A DNA stretch of 64,000 bases. Origin: Bactericera cockerelli (taxonomy: Eukaryota > Arthropoda > Insecta > Hemiptera > Triozidae). The first letter of the stretch is position 1. The number at the start of each line of letters is the position of its first letter. Of the stretch, positions 40,105 through 49,479 are shown in pieces. The position numbers and the translations under genes are program-made. The notes beneath the pieces were generated by a model. It was not told the origin of the DNA. It did no database searches and saw nothing but the letters and a program-made list of their open reading frames with translations. The stretch is from positions 1 through 64,000 of the forward strand of contig JAMCCL010000102.1 in NCBI GenBank assembly GCA_024516035.1, in the 5' to 3' direction.

Positions 40105-40217
40105 AACAACGGATCCCACCCAGTGCATGAATTTTTCCTCATCAATTTCAGTTTGTGACCACATCATAATAAGACTCTGAGGGTTAGGTGGAAGAAAATG
40201 CTTTGAGCATTAATTTT
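40105..40217 (+). repeat. Dispersed repeat shared with 58,213-58,325
   Basis: CACCCAGTGCATG, ATTTTTCCTCAT, GTTTGTGACCACAT, AAGACTCTGAGGG and AAAATGCTTTGAGCATTAA occur in the same order and orientation in both places. The second copy is preceded by a box B GGTTCGAATCTC, so this is probably the body of a tRNA-derived SINE. Confidence 0.65.
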
Positions 40218-40704
40218 TTTTTATTATTATTAAATATGAGTGTTTCACATGCTGTTTTATTTCATAGCCATGAAACAGGAGCTACTGTAGACTCTTGCAG
40301 TCTGTGTTGTAGCCTGTCCATTCCGTAGTATGCCTCCCCTCTGATGGACGAGAAGTGACACAATACTTCCCATTTAGGTGCTGGGTCAACACGAGCACAC
40401 GGAAAGGTATCCCTTACAAAAAAAATCCACTTAAGAGTGTTATTATTATTATTATCCGTACATTAAATTATGTACACTCACTATTTAATGCATTTACTTA
40501 TATATTTTCGCCATTTACTACTTGGTGAATGCAGTCGTGTGCTGTTGCAGGATGACAAAACGCATAACTTATACAGCTCAGCTCAGGACGAGGATCTTAA
40601 TAGTGTTGCACTTCTGGTACGAAATAAAATGCATATGTTTTGTCTATCCTTGAAACTTGAGATGCATTTTGATGAAGCGAGGAACATTTGTTTGTTGCAT
40701 ACTA

Positions 40705-40825
40705 TGGGGGAGAGAGAGAGAATGGAAGAGTGTGAGTGAGTGAGATAGAGAGAGAGACATGAAGAGTGAGAGAGAGAGACATGAAGAGTGAGAGAGAGAG
40801 AGAGAGAGAATGGAAGAGTGTGAGT

Positions 40826-40866
<41 letters not shown>

Positions 40867-41015
40867 AAAGAGAGAGAAAGAGAAAGAAAGAGAGAGAGGT
40901 GGGAGAGAGAGAGATAAATGAAGAGTGAAAGAGATGGCAAGGAAGAGAGAGAGAGATAAATGAAGAGCGAGAGAGATGGCAAGGAAGAGAGAGAGAGAGA
41001 GAGAAAAATAGAAAG
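40705..41015. repeat. GA microsatellite
   Basis: (GA)n with interspersed AAGAGTG and ATGGCAAGGAAGAG units that are themselves tandemly repeated. Open frames on the minus strand translate to Ser/Leu repeats and are not genes. Confidence 0.9.
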
Positions 41016-42027
41016 CAGGGAGGGAGAACAAATTATATTTCTAGTTATTGCGCGTTAAGTGTAAGAAGCGGAATTTTCACACAGACAATTCTGTTCCCTC
41101 CGATCACGTAAGTTTGGCATTTCCGGTCCTGTCCTACCCAGGCTGAGTGAGGTTAATGTGGGTAGCTGGTACCAAACCAAATAGAATCATTGGATATGAA
41201 AGGAGCCTAGACATTGGATCTATGCGTGCATACGATCCTCTCACCACCGTGATGCAGGTATATGTATCTGTCGCACGGATATGGAATTATTATAAAAGTG
41301 TAAGAAAGTCGAAGTATAGGATTTAAAAGTTGGTTTTCACTGTAGATACTTTCATTTTCTAGTGAAATACTATCTCACGATCATTAAGTAAATAATAAGG
41401 ATAAGCATTGATTGATTAAATTAAGGAAAACTGCAGACATAAAGGGACCTTTAGAATTTTTGTAATTAACAAGAAGACGAAATTGAAAATTTCGAGCCTA
41501 GGGTGTGGTGTGAAACCATACATGTTTTTTTATTGATTTTTTGGTGACATTATAATGTTTCAACTATATGATTATGTCCCTGAAAGGAAAGAAGTTTCGT
41601 GTGATATTCATGTTTTGAAATGCGTCCAAAAATGTTTCGCTTTTTTTACAAAAAAAAAAAAAAAAAGAAAATGAAGGGAATTTTCCCTTTTGAAAGGCTT
41701 GAAGTTTTTTAACAATATCTTTTATGTACTTACCATTTCCTTTCCTTTTCTTAACCCGACATCTGTAGGTCCATGGCTAAAGCAGGGGAGATGTAACCTG
41801 GGAATCGACACGGCGGTTCTCAATATGTTGATTCTGTATTTTCATAGCACTTCATTTTTTAATTATATTTTAATATTATCGTTACCATAGATATCATCAC
41901 TAGAGTTGGATTTAAGGCACTAGAGCTTGGATGTAATTTGATACCATGTTGCCTTCAAAACGAAATCTACCGATACTAATGAATGAAATGAACCGCCCTT
42001 TCTGTATAATTTTACGAGTTGTCACTA
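41016..42027. other. Intergenic, no gene seen
   Basis: Includes a moderately GC-rich block (41,090-41,290) and an A run near 41,650. No gene supported. Confidence 0.4.
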
Positions 42028-42084
42028 AAAATAGAAAAGTTTTTCCCCCGGAGGGTAAAAAAACTATTATTTTGGGTCTTGCGT

Positions 42085-42245
42085 AAGCTTGACCCAGATG
42101 AGATTTCTTTTGCTGTTTTGACCTAAATTGTGCAACTTTCCTCTAACTTCCCCTCTTTTCCTGTTATAGTCACCTCCCACTTTTGGTTTTTCTCCTCAAA
42201 CCTTGAACTTTAGCTCTGACTGAAGCGGTAGGGGGTAATCAGTAC
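42085..42245. repeat. DIRS 3' inverted terminal repeat (shared part)
   Basis: About 161 bp, nearly identical to the reverse complement of 60,559-60,719 with at least one single-base indel. The outer 57 bp (42,028-42,084) are unique to this end, but are matched inversely by the internal complementary region. Confidence 0.85.
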
Positions 42246-42282
42246 CTCATTTGCCGTTTCACCGGCAAGAACTTGTTCCTGG

Positions 42283-42380
42283 ATCAAGCTTACGCAAGAC
42301 CCAAAATAATAGTTTTTTACCCTCCGGGGGAAAAACTTTTCTATTTTGGGATCTGTGCTCCAGCTTGACCCAGATGAGAT
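42283..42380. repeat. DIRS internal complementary region
   Basis: The left half is the inverse of the 42,028-42,090 end (ATCAAGCTTACGCAAGACCC through ACTTTTCTATTTT). The right half matches the inverse of the right end at 60,700-60,737 (GGGATCTGTGCTCCAGC). The two halves abut, reproducing the joined termini as in DIRS-1, where this region is thought to template circle closure. Confidence 0.8.
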
Positions 42381-42682
42381 GTGTTTGTAATCTGCCGGTG
42401 TAAGTCAGAGTACTGTGATTCTATAAGGAGTATAACATGAGTTATCTCAATAAAACTAGAAGACAGTAGATTTTGTGTAGGGTGTTAACTAAACAGGAAC
42501 ACTTAAATCTATTTTCACTAATTGTGAGAGAAAGATAGATATGAATGTACAAGATTTACGTATATATGTACAAAATTATATGAACGCCAAGTATTGGTAT
42601 TGGTATAAGAAGGGCTGTCGGCTACGAAAGCTTTTTGTCACTGCGACCTTAAATAGATCTTTTGTGACATGCCCCTGTAGCT

Positions 42683-43666
42683 CTAAAAGAGATCAAAGCT
42701 ATTAATGTAGCTTAAGATCCTTTTAGGACTGATTTCGGTAACTTCTTTAGGTGTTAGAATCAGCCTTGAGAAGTGTTTCAGACGAGCGTGTGAGGCTGCT
42801 CCACATTCACAGAGAATGTGTTTTGCTGTCTCTGGGGCCTCTTTACAGAGACTGCATTTTAGGTCTTGAGCAATGTCCATTTGTTCAGACGGTAGTTGAG
42901 GGTACAATGGCCTGTTAAAAGCCAGTAAGGATTCCTCTTTGCTCAGACAGAGCATGTCTTTTGCTCTTTGGGCGAATAAGTTAGGAAAGTTTTCGCCTGC
43001 CTGTGGCCGGGACTCATTTGGGAACTGTATTAACCCATCCTGAAATGACAGTTCTAGATGCGGGTATAACTTTGCCCGTGTCGTGATAAATAAAGAGTAA
43101 CATAACTTTGCGCCCGCTCTCTTAGAAGAGAGTGAAATAAGTAGTCTAATCCATTTAACTGGATCTAAAAGAGGGTCATCTTGATTGTCATTGAGTTGCC
43201 AACCGGACTGTCTATGGGTCGTGCAATCTGTTTTAGAACCGAAAGCGGCCCAAAAAATTACAGAAGAGTTCATGTCTTGAAAGCTTTCAGGCGATGTGCG
43301 AAGCAGAGTCAAGTCGTGAACTCTCCTTGCAGAAGCAAGAAGTATCAAAGCTACATGGCGGGATACTTCAAAGTTGTTGGTCTCAAGAGGTGGGTTGTTT
43401 CTGATCCATGAAATGAGAATAGAAATATCCCAAATTTCTCTATGCTCAGGAATAGCTTTTCTACTAATAGCTTTTAGAACTTGTTGAACAATTGGATTGC
43501 TAGGAAGTTGAGAAGCTCTAGATGGATCTGCAAAAGTACAGACTACTGATTTGAGTAGAGTATAAAACACGGGTCTCATGCAATAACAACTAATGGCTGT
43601 AAAATCCAAACGGCTGAAGTTGGTTTGCTGAAATATATATTTTGGAACCGCCTCGACGACCGGCAT
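42683..43666 (-). CDS. DIRS tyrosine recombinase, chimeric and truncated
   Basis: Open frame of 327 codons. Residues 1-37 come from the inserted Polinton TIR and are not recombinase. From about residue 38 the frame reads VCTFADP, LPSNPIVQQVLKAIS, WDISILISWIRNNPP, FEVSRHVALILLASARRVHDLTLL and LFITTR, matching DIRS tyrosine recombinases. The first catalytic Arg (ASARRVHDL) is present. The later His-x-x-Arg and Tyr are absent. In their place residues 271-288 form a C-x2-C-x8-H-x2-C-x-C knuckle (CSLCKEAPETAKHILCEC) and a tail (ILSYINSFDLF) like the C-terminus of R1/RTE-type non-LTR ORF2 proteins. The recombinase is therefore inactive in its classic form. The frame itself is intact. Confidence 0.7.
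   Translation of the reverse strand: MPVVEAVPKYIFQQTNFSRLDFTAISCYCMRPVFYTLLKSVVCTFADPSRASQLPSNPIVQQVLKAISRKAIPEHREIWDISILISWIRNNPPLETNNFEVSRHVALILLASARRVHDLTLLRTSPESFQDMNSSVIFWAAFGSKTDCTTHRQSGWQLNDNQDDPLLDPVKWIRLLISLSSKRAGAKLCYSLFITTRAKLYPHLELSFQDGLIQFPNESRPQAGENFPNLFAQRAKDMLCLSKEESLLAFNRPLYPQLPSEQMDIAQDLKCSLCKEAPETAKHILCECGAASHARLKHFSRLILTPKEVTEISPKRILSYINSFDLF
43548..43553. repeat. Polinton target duplication, left
   Basis: GATTTG immediately before the element terminus AGTAGAG. The identical hexamer follows the right terminus at 55,768-55,773. Confidence 0.9.
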
Positions 43667-44336
43667 CTTTTGGTACCACTTTCAGCCCCCTAGCTTAATT
43701 TCAGCCCCCCCTAGGGCAGTTTATGTGTTTTGGTGAATTTACGCAATAGTGGGAATCGAAGTGTTGACCTGTAGACTCTGAGAACTGATATTTCATTGTT
43801 ATATTTGGGATTCGAACCATAGACCTGTGGATTTGCAGCCTTAGCGATTGACATTAAATTACAAAGACCAAGTGTGTGTTCAATTCAGTGTCCAAGTTGA
43901 AGCGATATTATTTGTACAACAACAAAAAAAACCTCCGACATTTTTGGGATTCGAACCATAGACCTGTGAACTGTCGGCATAATATTATTTCGTCAAATGC
44001 TAATTTATTCATAGCTAGAAAAGCTAACTAAAGGTCTTTATCAGTTCTAACATTGCAACTAAATTCTTCTTATCTATTGTTAACATGCAAACCGGCAGTT
44101 GCTATCAAATTTGACCCATGACCTCAGCCAGTGATCACGCCATATCAACGATTCTCTCTTGACTAGTAAACATATACAGGGTGATGCTAGACGTAATAAA
44201 AGAATTAGTCAAAATATACAGGATGGTTGTAGATCTTATTTATTCTTTTTATAGTGGGAATCAATTTATTCATAGCTAGAAAAGCTAACTAAAGGTCTTT
44301 ATCAGTTCTAACATTGCAACTAAATTCTTCTTATCT
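43554..44336. repeat. Polinton left TIR
   Basis: Reverse complement of 54,983-55,767 with few differences. It contains two minus-strand box B-like strings GGATTCGAACC (43,808-43,818 and 43,947-43,957) and two copies of a 70-bp module (about 44,000-44,075 and 44,262-44,336). The sequence ATATACAGGGTGATGCTAGA also lies inside it. Confidence 0.9.
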
Positions 44337-44433
44337 CCTCAGGTAGACAGGCTTAGGTCATATGATGTTTGACCCCAGCCATTTCATACTGGGTGGATTT
44401 AGTCAAAATATACAGGATGGTTGTAGATCTTAT

Positions 44434-44838
44434 TTATTCTTTTTTGCATATAACTTTACTTTTTATTATGATGAAAAGGAGAATAACACTCATCAATAAT
44501 ATGATGATTATAGTTGGAATGAACCAATTTCTTTCTTCTTCTTTTGAGTTATTTTCAATGGTTGTACATAATGTTTCCAAGGCAGACAGGAAATTAATGG
44601 AATAATTATTACCCATCAAGTACTCTGTGCAATTGAATACATTGGATGATGAAATTTCAGTACAATCATCGTAAGTTAACTTTAAATGTCTTGCTTTTGA
44701 TTCCCAACTGTGCACATCATACTGATCCAGGAAAGAAACATTTTGAAAAATCAAACATCTCCTGATCAAGTACATTCCGTACTCACGAGCTGCCAGCAGT
44801 AACTGGGTAGCAACATTACTATTCTCATGTTGAAACAT
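44434..44838 (-). CDS. Polinton-encoded single-pass membrane protein
   Basis: 134 codons, intact. No N-terminal signal peptide is obvious. A strong transmembrane helix lies at residues 104-126 (WFIPTIIIILLMSVILLFII), followed by a short Lys-rich tail, so the protein is probably anchored near its C-terminus. The N-terminal part has three cysteines (60, 70, 91) and possible glycosylation sites (NVS, NYS). It is the outermost gene beside the left TIR. I do not recognise a family. A virion or host-membrane role is only a guess from its position in the element. Confidence 0.55.
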   Translation of the reverse strand: MFQHENSNVATQLLLAAREYGMYLIRRCLIFQNVSFLDQYDVHSWESKARHLKLTYDDCTEISSSNVFNCTEYLMGNNYSINFLSALETLCTTIENNSKEEERNWFIPTIIIILLMSVILLFIIIKSKVICKKE

Positions 44839-45032
44839 GTTTTAAGGCCTAGTCGGTTTGTTTCACCAGTATTTATAGTGTTAATCCACCCGGTATTATA
44901 TGATTAACCGTTACAACAGATAAGATATGAAAATCCAAGGTGACTTTGAATGTCTGAGCTTGGAAATCAGTTGAAAAGTTAGTGACCTCAAGTGCGGTTC
45001 GCGAATTTTAGTTTGTTTTTTTTATATCTATA

Positions 45033-45446
45033 ATGGTTTGTAAAATTGATGGATGTCAATGTCAAAAACAAGACATACCAATTCATTTGATGTATTGGCT
45101 AACCCACCATGGAATCGATATCCGTCCGCTCTTCCAGAAACCTTATATTGGTAAGAAAAAAAAACCCACCATCCCAACTAATAATGATCTAAATACCGTC
45201 AATGAAGCAACCTATAACTTTGTACCAGTCGATAATGGAGGAAATGTTTTGGAAGAATTTTTATTCGAAATGCCAAACTTGGAGCAGGAGAGAGTTTTAC
45301 AACCTCAAACTACAACAGCAACAACAAGTAGTAACTTGGAGCAGGAGAGAGTTTTGCAACCTCAAACTACAACAGCAACAACAAGTAGTAGTAACGTCAA
45401 AAGAAGTGTCCCCTACAAAGTGTCCACAAGGAGAGGATATAAATAG
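45033..45446 (+). CDS. Polinton protein with Cys-rich N-terminus and internal repeat
   Basis: 137 codons. It begins MVCKIDGCQCQ and includes a basic patch GKKKKP. Two tandem 18-20-residue repeats starting NLEQERVLQPQ come from a 54-bp DNA duplication (about 45,279-45,391). No known domain recognised. The next two frames downstream on the same strand are lysine/glutamate-rich, and the three may be pieces of one broken gene. Confidence 0.45.
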   Translation: MVCKIDGCQCQKQDIPIHLMYWLTHHGIDIRPLFQKPYIGKKKKPTIPTNNDLNTVNEATYNFVPVDNGGNVLEEFLFEMPNLEQERVLQPQTTTATTSSNLEQERVLQPQTTTATTSSSNVKRSVPYKVSTRRGYK

Positions 45447-45451
45447 TTTGT

Positions 45452-45811
45452 ATGCAGAATCAAACAATTAGTTATGAAGAATCATCCGGTAAATATTTTG
45501 GTGAGAGTGAGCTCCATCATGTCATAAGACGAGCATTAAAAAGACATAACATTCAAGAACAACAACAACCTGAAGAGAAAAAAAAATCCAAAAATGAAAT
45601 TGAAAGTCAAACTGAGAAGGAAGTAAAGAAATTTATGAGAGAATTTCCTCGTCAATCACATGTTCAGAAGTTGATATCTTACTTTGTTGAAAGAAAAACA
45701 TTTGACAATTTATCACTTTACGTCAGTAAGAATAATTTTCTACCAATAGATGTGGCAAGTAAAACTTATTTGAAACAGAAAACCTTTTCCGAATACAAAA
45801 ACAATCAATGA
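45452..45811 (+). CDS. Charged, coiled-coil-like Polinton protein
   Basis: 119 codons rich in Lys, Glu and Gln, with a predicted helical segment (EEKKKSKNEIESQTEKEVKK). It follows the previous frame after 5 bp and is separated from the next by 7 bp, consistent with one frameshifted gene. The family is unknown. Confidence 0.4.
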   Translation: MQNQTISYEESSGKYFGESELHHVIRRALKRHNIQEQQQPEEKKKSKNEIESQTEKEVKKFMREFPRQSHVQKLISYFVERKTFDNLSLYVSKNNFLPIDVASKTYLKQKTFSEYKNNQ

Positions 45812-45818
45812 TAAAAAT

Positions 45819-46268
45819 GTGAATGACGTGAAATCAGCATTAGACGAAGTGAAACAAGACAGAAAACAGGATAATGAGATTTTTCAATCAACATTTACAT
45901 TGAAAAAAACATTTGATGACTACATTGTTGAGGCTGGAGTAAAAGAACAGAAGATCAATGTGGACCTTGACAAGGTGAAAGAAGATCTTTCGAAACGGAT
46001 ACTGGAGTTGGATAATAAGTTTACGCCTCTTTTGGAACTAAAAAATACAGTAAATGCACATTATAAACAATTTCATAGTTTGACTGACGCATTGAGAAAA
46101 GATCTGAATACTTTAGACAAAAAAGCTCTATACGCAACAACATTTTACAACTATAGAAAAAGTCATGAGTCTGATTTCAAGGATATTGTTAGTGCAAAAG
46201 AAAAAAGTTTGAAAACTGAAGTGAATTATTTTTTTCAAAACAAGTTACTTGCTTTAAACTTGTATTAG
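45819..46268 (+). CDS. Coiled-coil Polinton protein
   Basis: 149 codons, with long heptad-like helices (SALDEVKQDRKQDNEIF; KVKEDLSKRILELDNKF). The hydrophobic and charged pattern suggests a structural or fibre-like role, but no homologue is recognised. Its 3' end converges on the PolB N-terminal remnant encoded on the other strand. Confidence 0.45.
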   Translation: MNDVKSALDEVKQDRKQDNEIFQSTFTLKKTFDDYIVEAGVKEQKINVDLDKVKEDLSKRILELDNKFTPLLELKNTVNAHYKQFHSLTDALRKDLNTLDKKALYATTFYNYRKSHESDFKDIVSAKEKSLKTEVNYFFQNKLLALNLY

Positions 46269-46309
46269 CAAGTATACCGTCAAAATTTAAAGTTTGAACA
46301 TTTTCAATA

Positions 46310-47480
46310 GCGAGCTGAATACATTTCTTAAAACTATCAAGTCCATGCTCAAAGGTATGCAAATGTTTACTTCTCCGTAGAAATGATGGAACACTGTCGA
46401 GAGTGAAAGGTAATCTATCCGCGATTTGCTGTCCATCACATTGATGCTCATGAAAATGTTTTTCAATGAGAAAAATGGATAGACAGATTTTGCAGACAAA
46501 AAATTTAATTCGACTTTTATTTTCCAATGTTGCTGGTAGCGTATGACGCATTAATTCATTGAAATTATTTATATATGTAAAGTGTGAAACGTCACCATTT
46601 CTAAGCAAAAGTAAATCATTCGAACTGTGGACATTATCAACTCTGGAAATGCGAAACGGTTTGGATCACTTTGTTTCTATCGACTACGTAAACATTTACT
46701 GCTACACCCGGATTGTTACCTTCGAAAATATCGAGCTCGTCAATTTTAACTGGCCATGATAATCCCGACCAATTGTATTTACTGTCAAGATCTCTATAGT
46801 TTTCCTTATATCTACGTTTTTTTCCAATCGGAAATAAACTTTACCAACATTGAATATTTAAAGCAATAGTTGTCGTTGATTTTGACATTAAATACAGTTT
46901 GTCGTTTTTTCTGAAGAAAATCCGGAGTCTCAATAAAGGTTCCACAGCGAATTGGTTGGTATTTGAGGAAAGAAAGCTGAACTCCTCCGATGGATTCCAT
47001 TGTCCAACCGCTTCCTTTCAATTCGAAATCAAGCATTTCCGACAGTAAACTCTGTACAGCCTCCTGCCATACATTATGAAAGTCTACACTTTCACACACT
47101 ATTAGGTTTTTTGTTTTGAACGAAGCAAGTTTAATTTCGTCTTTTTTGGTGATTTGTTTGAAAAAAACAAATAATCGAGCCGAAAATTTAAAACTTTGAT
47201 AATTTCTCAAAATCTCATCCTTCAACTCCATTATTTTGTCTTTCACAAACTCTTGAAGAAATTGATTTGTGTCTTTGTAAATAACATTTTTGACAAAATA
47301 TGTTCTAATGTTATTTGAAAAGGCAGACTCTAGTAATGTAACATTGTCAGGGTAGCTGTTGAAAATGTTTCTTTGATGCCGTACAGAGTTAAAATGTTCC
47401 TTCCTTTGAGCATCACTTGTAAAACTATAATGTTCATTACATATTGTACAGAACGCTATTCTTATTTTGGGAATATCCAT
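46310..47480 (-). pseudogene. PolB-type N-terminal region, truncated
   Basis: Two minus-strand frames. The first (47,480-46,812) begins with a C2H2-like finger (CTICNEHYSFTSDAQRKEHF) and carries GSGWTMESI and NDNYCFKYSML, blocks seen in the N-terminal part of Polinton-associated polymerases and their relatives. The second (46,608-46,310) has HFTYINNFNEL and a Cys/His knuckle CKICLSIFLIEKHFHEHQC, which normally sits just before the exonuclease domain. The frame changes once near 46,800. No exonuclease or YxDTDS-type polymerase motif follows; the sequence runs into the oppositely oriented coiled-coil gene. The polymerase is thus cut down to its N-terminal domain. Confidence 0.65.
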
Positions 47481-47589
47481 TTCACACCTTGAGAAGAGAT
47501 AAAAATTATAAAGAAATTAATATTTGAAATTAAAAAAAAAAAAAAACAAGTTTACATCTATGTGTCAATTTTTTAAAAAAATTTATATA

Positions 47590-47790
47590 TTAATCAAACA
47601 ATATTTCCCAAATGGATTTTTTCCAAGCCTCATAATAGATTCGTCTATATCTATTGGTAGTTATTTCCTCATGACATAACTCTTGAAATAAATCAAATCT
47701 TGTTAATACATCCTTGATGCTATGTAAGAAAACTTGTCTAAGTTGTTTATGGTAACAATCTTTCATCATCATTCTTTTCTGGGGTTTCAT
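47590..47790 (-). CDS. Small unknown Polinton frame
   Basis: 66 codons, basic N-terminus, one probable helix. No family recognised. It may be a remnant, since the neighbouring 47,790-48,120 sequence is AT-rich and stop-filled. Confidence 0.25.
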   Translation of the reverse strand: MKPQKRMMMKDCYHKQLRQVFLHSIKDVLTRFDLFQELCHEEITTNRYRRIYYEAWKKSIWEILFD

Positions 47791-48120
47791 TACATTTACA
47801 AGGACGATCTAGGTAACATGAATATCCACGACATTTAATCAAATATATTAAATCTTCAAAACAATGGAGAAAATGATGAAAAAATAATGGTGGTAGATTT
47901 AATTTTTTCACGCGTGGTTTAATGAAAAAATAAAAAAATTGACGGAAGATTCGAAAGTCTCTTTTTCGATATAATTTATAATTTCATCAGCGTGAAAATT
48001 GAAAAAGTTAAATAAACTTTGTCTTAATGCAAGTTTTTCTAATGTATCCATCGTTTTTTCAAAAATTGCAAATGAAAGTAATGAAAAAAAAAAAAATATT
48101 TAAAAGCGATCAGGTAAAAA

Positions 48121-48618
48121 TCAATAGTCCAAGAACTCTAAACCTATTTCTTCATAAAAAAAAATTGAAAAATTTTCATAATCAGAATTTATAAGGTAAC
48201 AAATCTTTTGACACACTTCATGAAGATCTTCATGATGCTTACATTTTGAATTTAATTTACAATACTTTGCAGACTTTGTTACATTTATAAATAAATATTC
48301 CGCAAATTTTTTAAATTGTTCATTCAGTTCAATCAAAATTTTAAATTTTAAGCTTTCAGGAATAAATATTGACTCTAAAATTGATTTGAGTTTATTTTTA
48401 AATTGATTTTCTTCACCTTTTAGAGTATTGTTATAGAAATCATTAAAAAGTCTACAATCACTGCTATCACCATCAAAAATAGCTTTACTATAAACATGAA
48501 TCCATACGTGTTCCTCAGCAATAATTTGACATACATTTTCAAGATAGCTTAAGATTTCATAATTTTGCCAAAAGAAAAAACTAATATATCTAACAGTAAG
48601 TTTACTTAATGATATCAT
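48121..48618 (-). CDS. Unknown Polinton protein, about 165 aa
   Basis: Intact frame starting MISLSKLTVRYISFFFWQNY. Helical, with several cysteines in the C-terminal half (YCKLNSKCKHHEDLHEVCQKIC). The Cys/His spacing could bind zinc, but no family is recognised. Base composition is more AT-rich than the capsid block. Confidence 0.45.
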   Translation of the reverse strand: MISLSKLTVRYISFFFWQNYEILSYLENVCQIIAEEHVWIHVYSKAIFDGDSSDCRLFNDFYNNTLKGEENQFKNKLKSILESIFIPESLKFKILIELNEQFKKFAEYLFINVTKSAKYCKLNSKCKHHEDLHEVCQKICYLINSDYENFSIFFYEEIGLEFLDY

Positions 48619-48703
48619 AATATTATTTCATAAAATTTTGAATAACACTGAGAAATAAATTAATTTACATACCATGAAATTTGAAAGAAAAAAAAGAGTC
48701 AAA

Positions 48704-48982
48704 CTACTGTAAGTTTAATTTTCTCTTCTTCAGCAGATTGGTTAACTCTTCTTCTTCCCGACAATTCAAGTTTGGCCAGGTAACCTTGATGATTTCGAAA
48801 TCTCCCTCTGCTTCTTCTAACTTTTCCTTGATTTTTATCTGTCCAATTTTATAATTAGGTTTAAAAACTATTTTGTCTTCTTCAAATTTAATGTCTTTAT
48901 CACTTACGTTAAACTTTTTCTTGATTAATAATTCTAATAGTCTTTTATTATTTAACACCTTCAATATAATTATAGAACTCAT
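48704..48982 (-). CDS. Small charged Polinton protein
   Basis: About 92 codons if started at MSSIIILKVL (48,980-48,982); an upstream in-frame ATG at 49,069 adds a Lys/Phe-rich leader. Highly charged (KIGQIKIKEKLEEAEGDFEI), ending KKRKLNLQ. No family recognised. Confidence 0.4.
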   Translation of the reverse strand: MSSIIILKVLNNKRLLELLIKKKFNVSDKDIKFEEDKIVFKPNYKIGQIKIKEKLEEAEGDFEIIKVTWPNLNCREEEELTNLLKKRKLNLQ

Positions 48983-49253
48983 ATTCAAAAAAAAAAAACA
49001 CTTTTCTTTTTTTTCGGATAATGTTCCTTTATAATTATTTACACATTTCACATAAAATAATAAGAACAAAATAATATTAATAAATGGTTGGTTTAATTAT
49101 ACACACACACACACTGAATGTTTCACAAACTTAATTTTTTTTAGTTGAATATTTTTCTACTTGTAGGGTAATATTACTGACTATGTGTTTGAATGAATAA
49201 CATTATTGTCAAGTCCAGCTTTATATATGATTGCCTTATCTGCCTCTGCGTCT

Positions 49254-49385
49254 GATATCAAGCAATGTGAGCTTGCAGACAACGTGATATCGGGCAATGT
49301 GAGCTTGCAGACAACGTGATATCGGGCAATGTGAGCTTACAGACAACGTGATATCGGGCAATGTGCTCTTGCTAGCCACGTGATA
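49254..49385. repeat. Four 32-bp iterons in the Polinton intergenic region
   Basis: Four direct repeats beginning GATATC(G/A)(G/A)GCAATGTG, each starting exactly 32 bp after the last (49,254, 49,286, 49,318, 49,350) and each joined by AACGTGATATC-type junctions. They lie between the PolB-side genes and the capsid block, in the only large non-coding gap of the element. About 50 bp on, a copy of the TIR string ACTAGTAAACATATACAGGG occurs. Confidence 0.8.
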
Positions 49386-49479
49386 TAATTGAACAACCTC
49401 TCAAGTTTATCTCAAGTGTATTTTCTTCTGACTAGTAAACATATACAGGGGGGTGTATTAGTTAACAAAAAAAAAAAAA

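Noticed and set aside
40551..40616. A 66-bp plus-strand exon between GCTGTTGCAG and CTG/GTACGA
   Set aside because: The donor is weak, no flanking exons are found and the short peptide matches nothing I recognise.
41095..41185. Resemblance to 5S rRNA (TCCGATCACGTAAGTTTGGCA)
   Set aside because: Only about 20 bases agree with the 5S core; the internal control region and the remaining stems do not.
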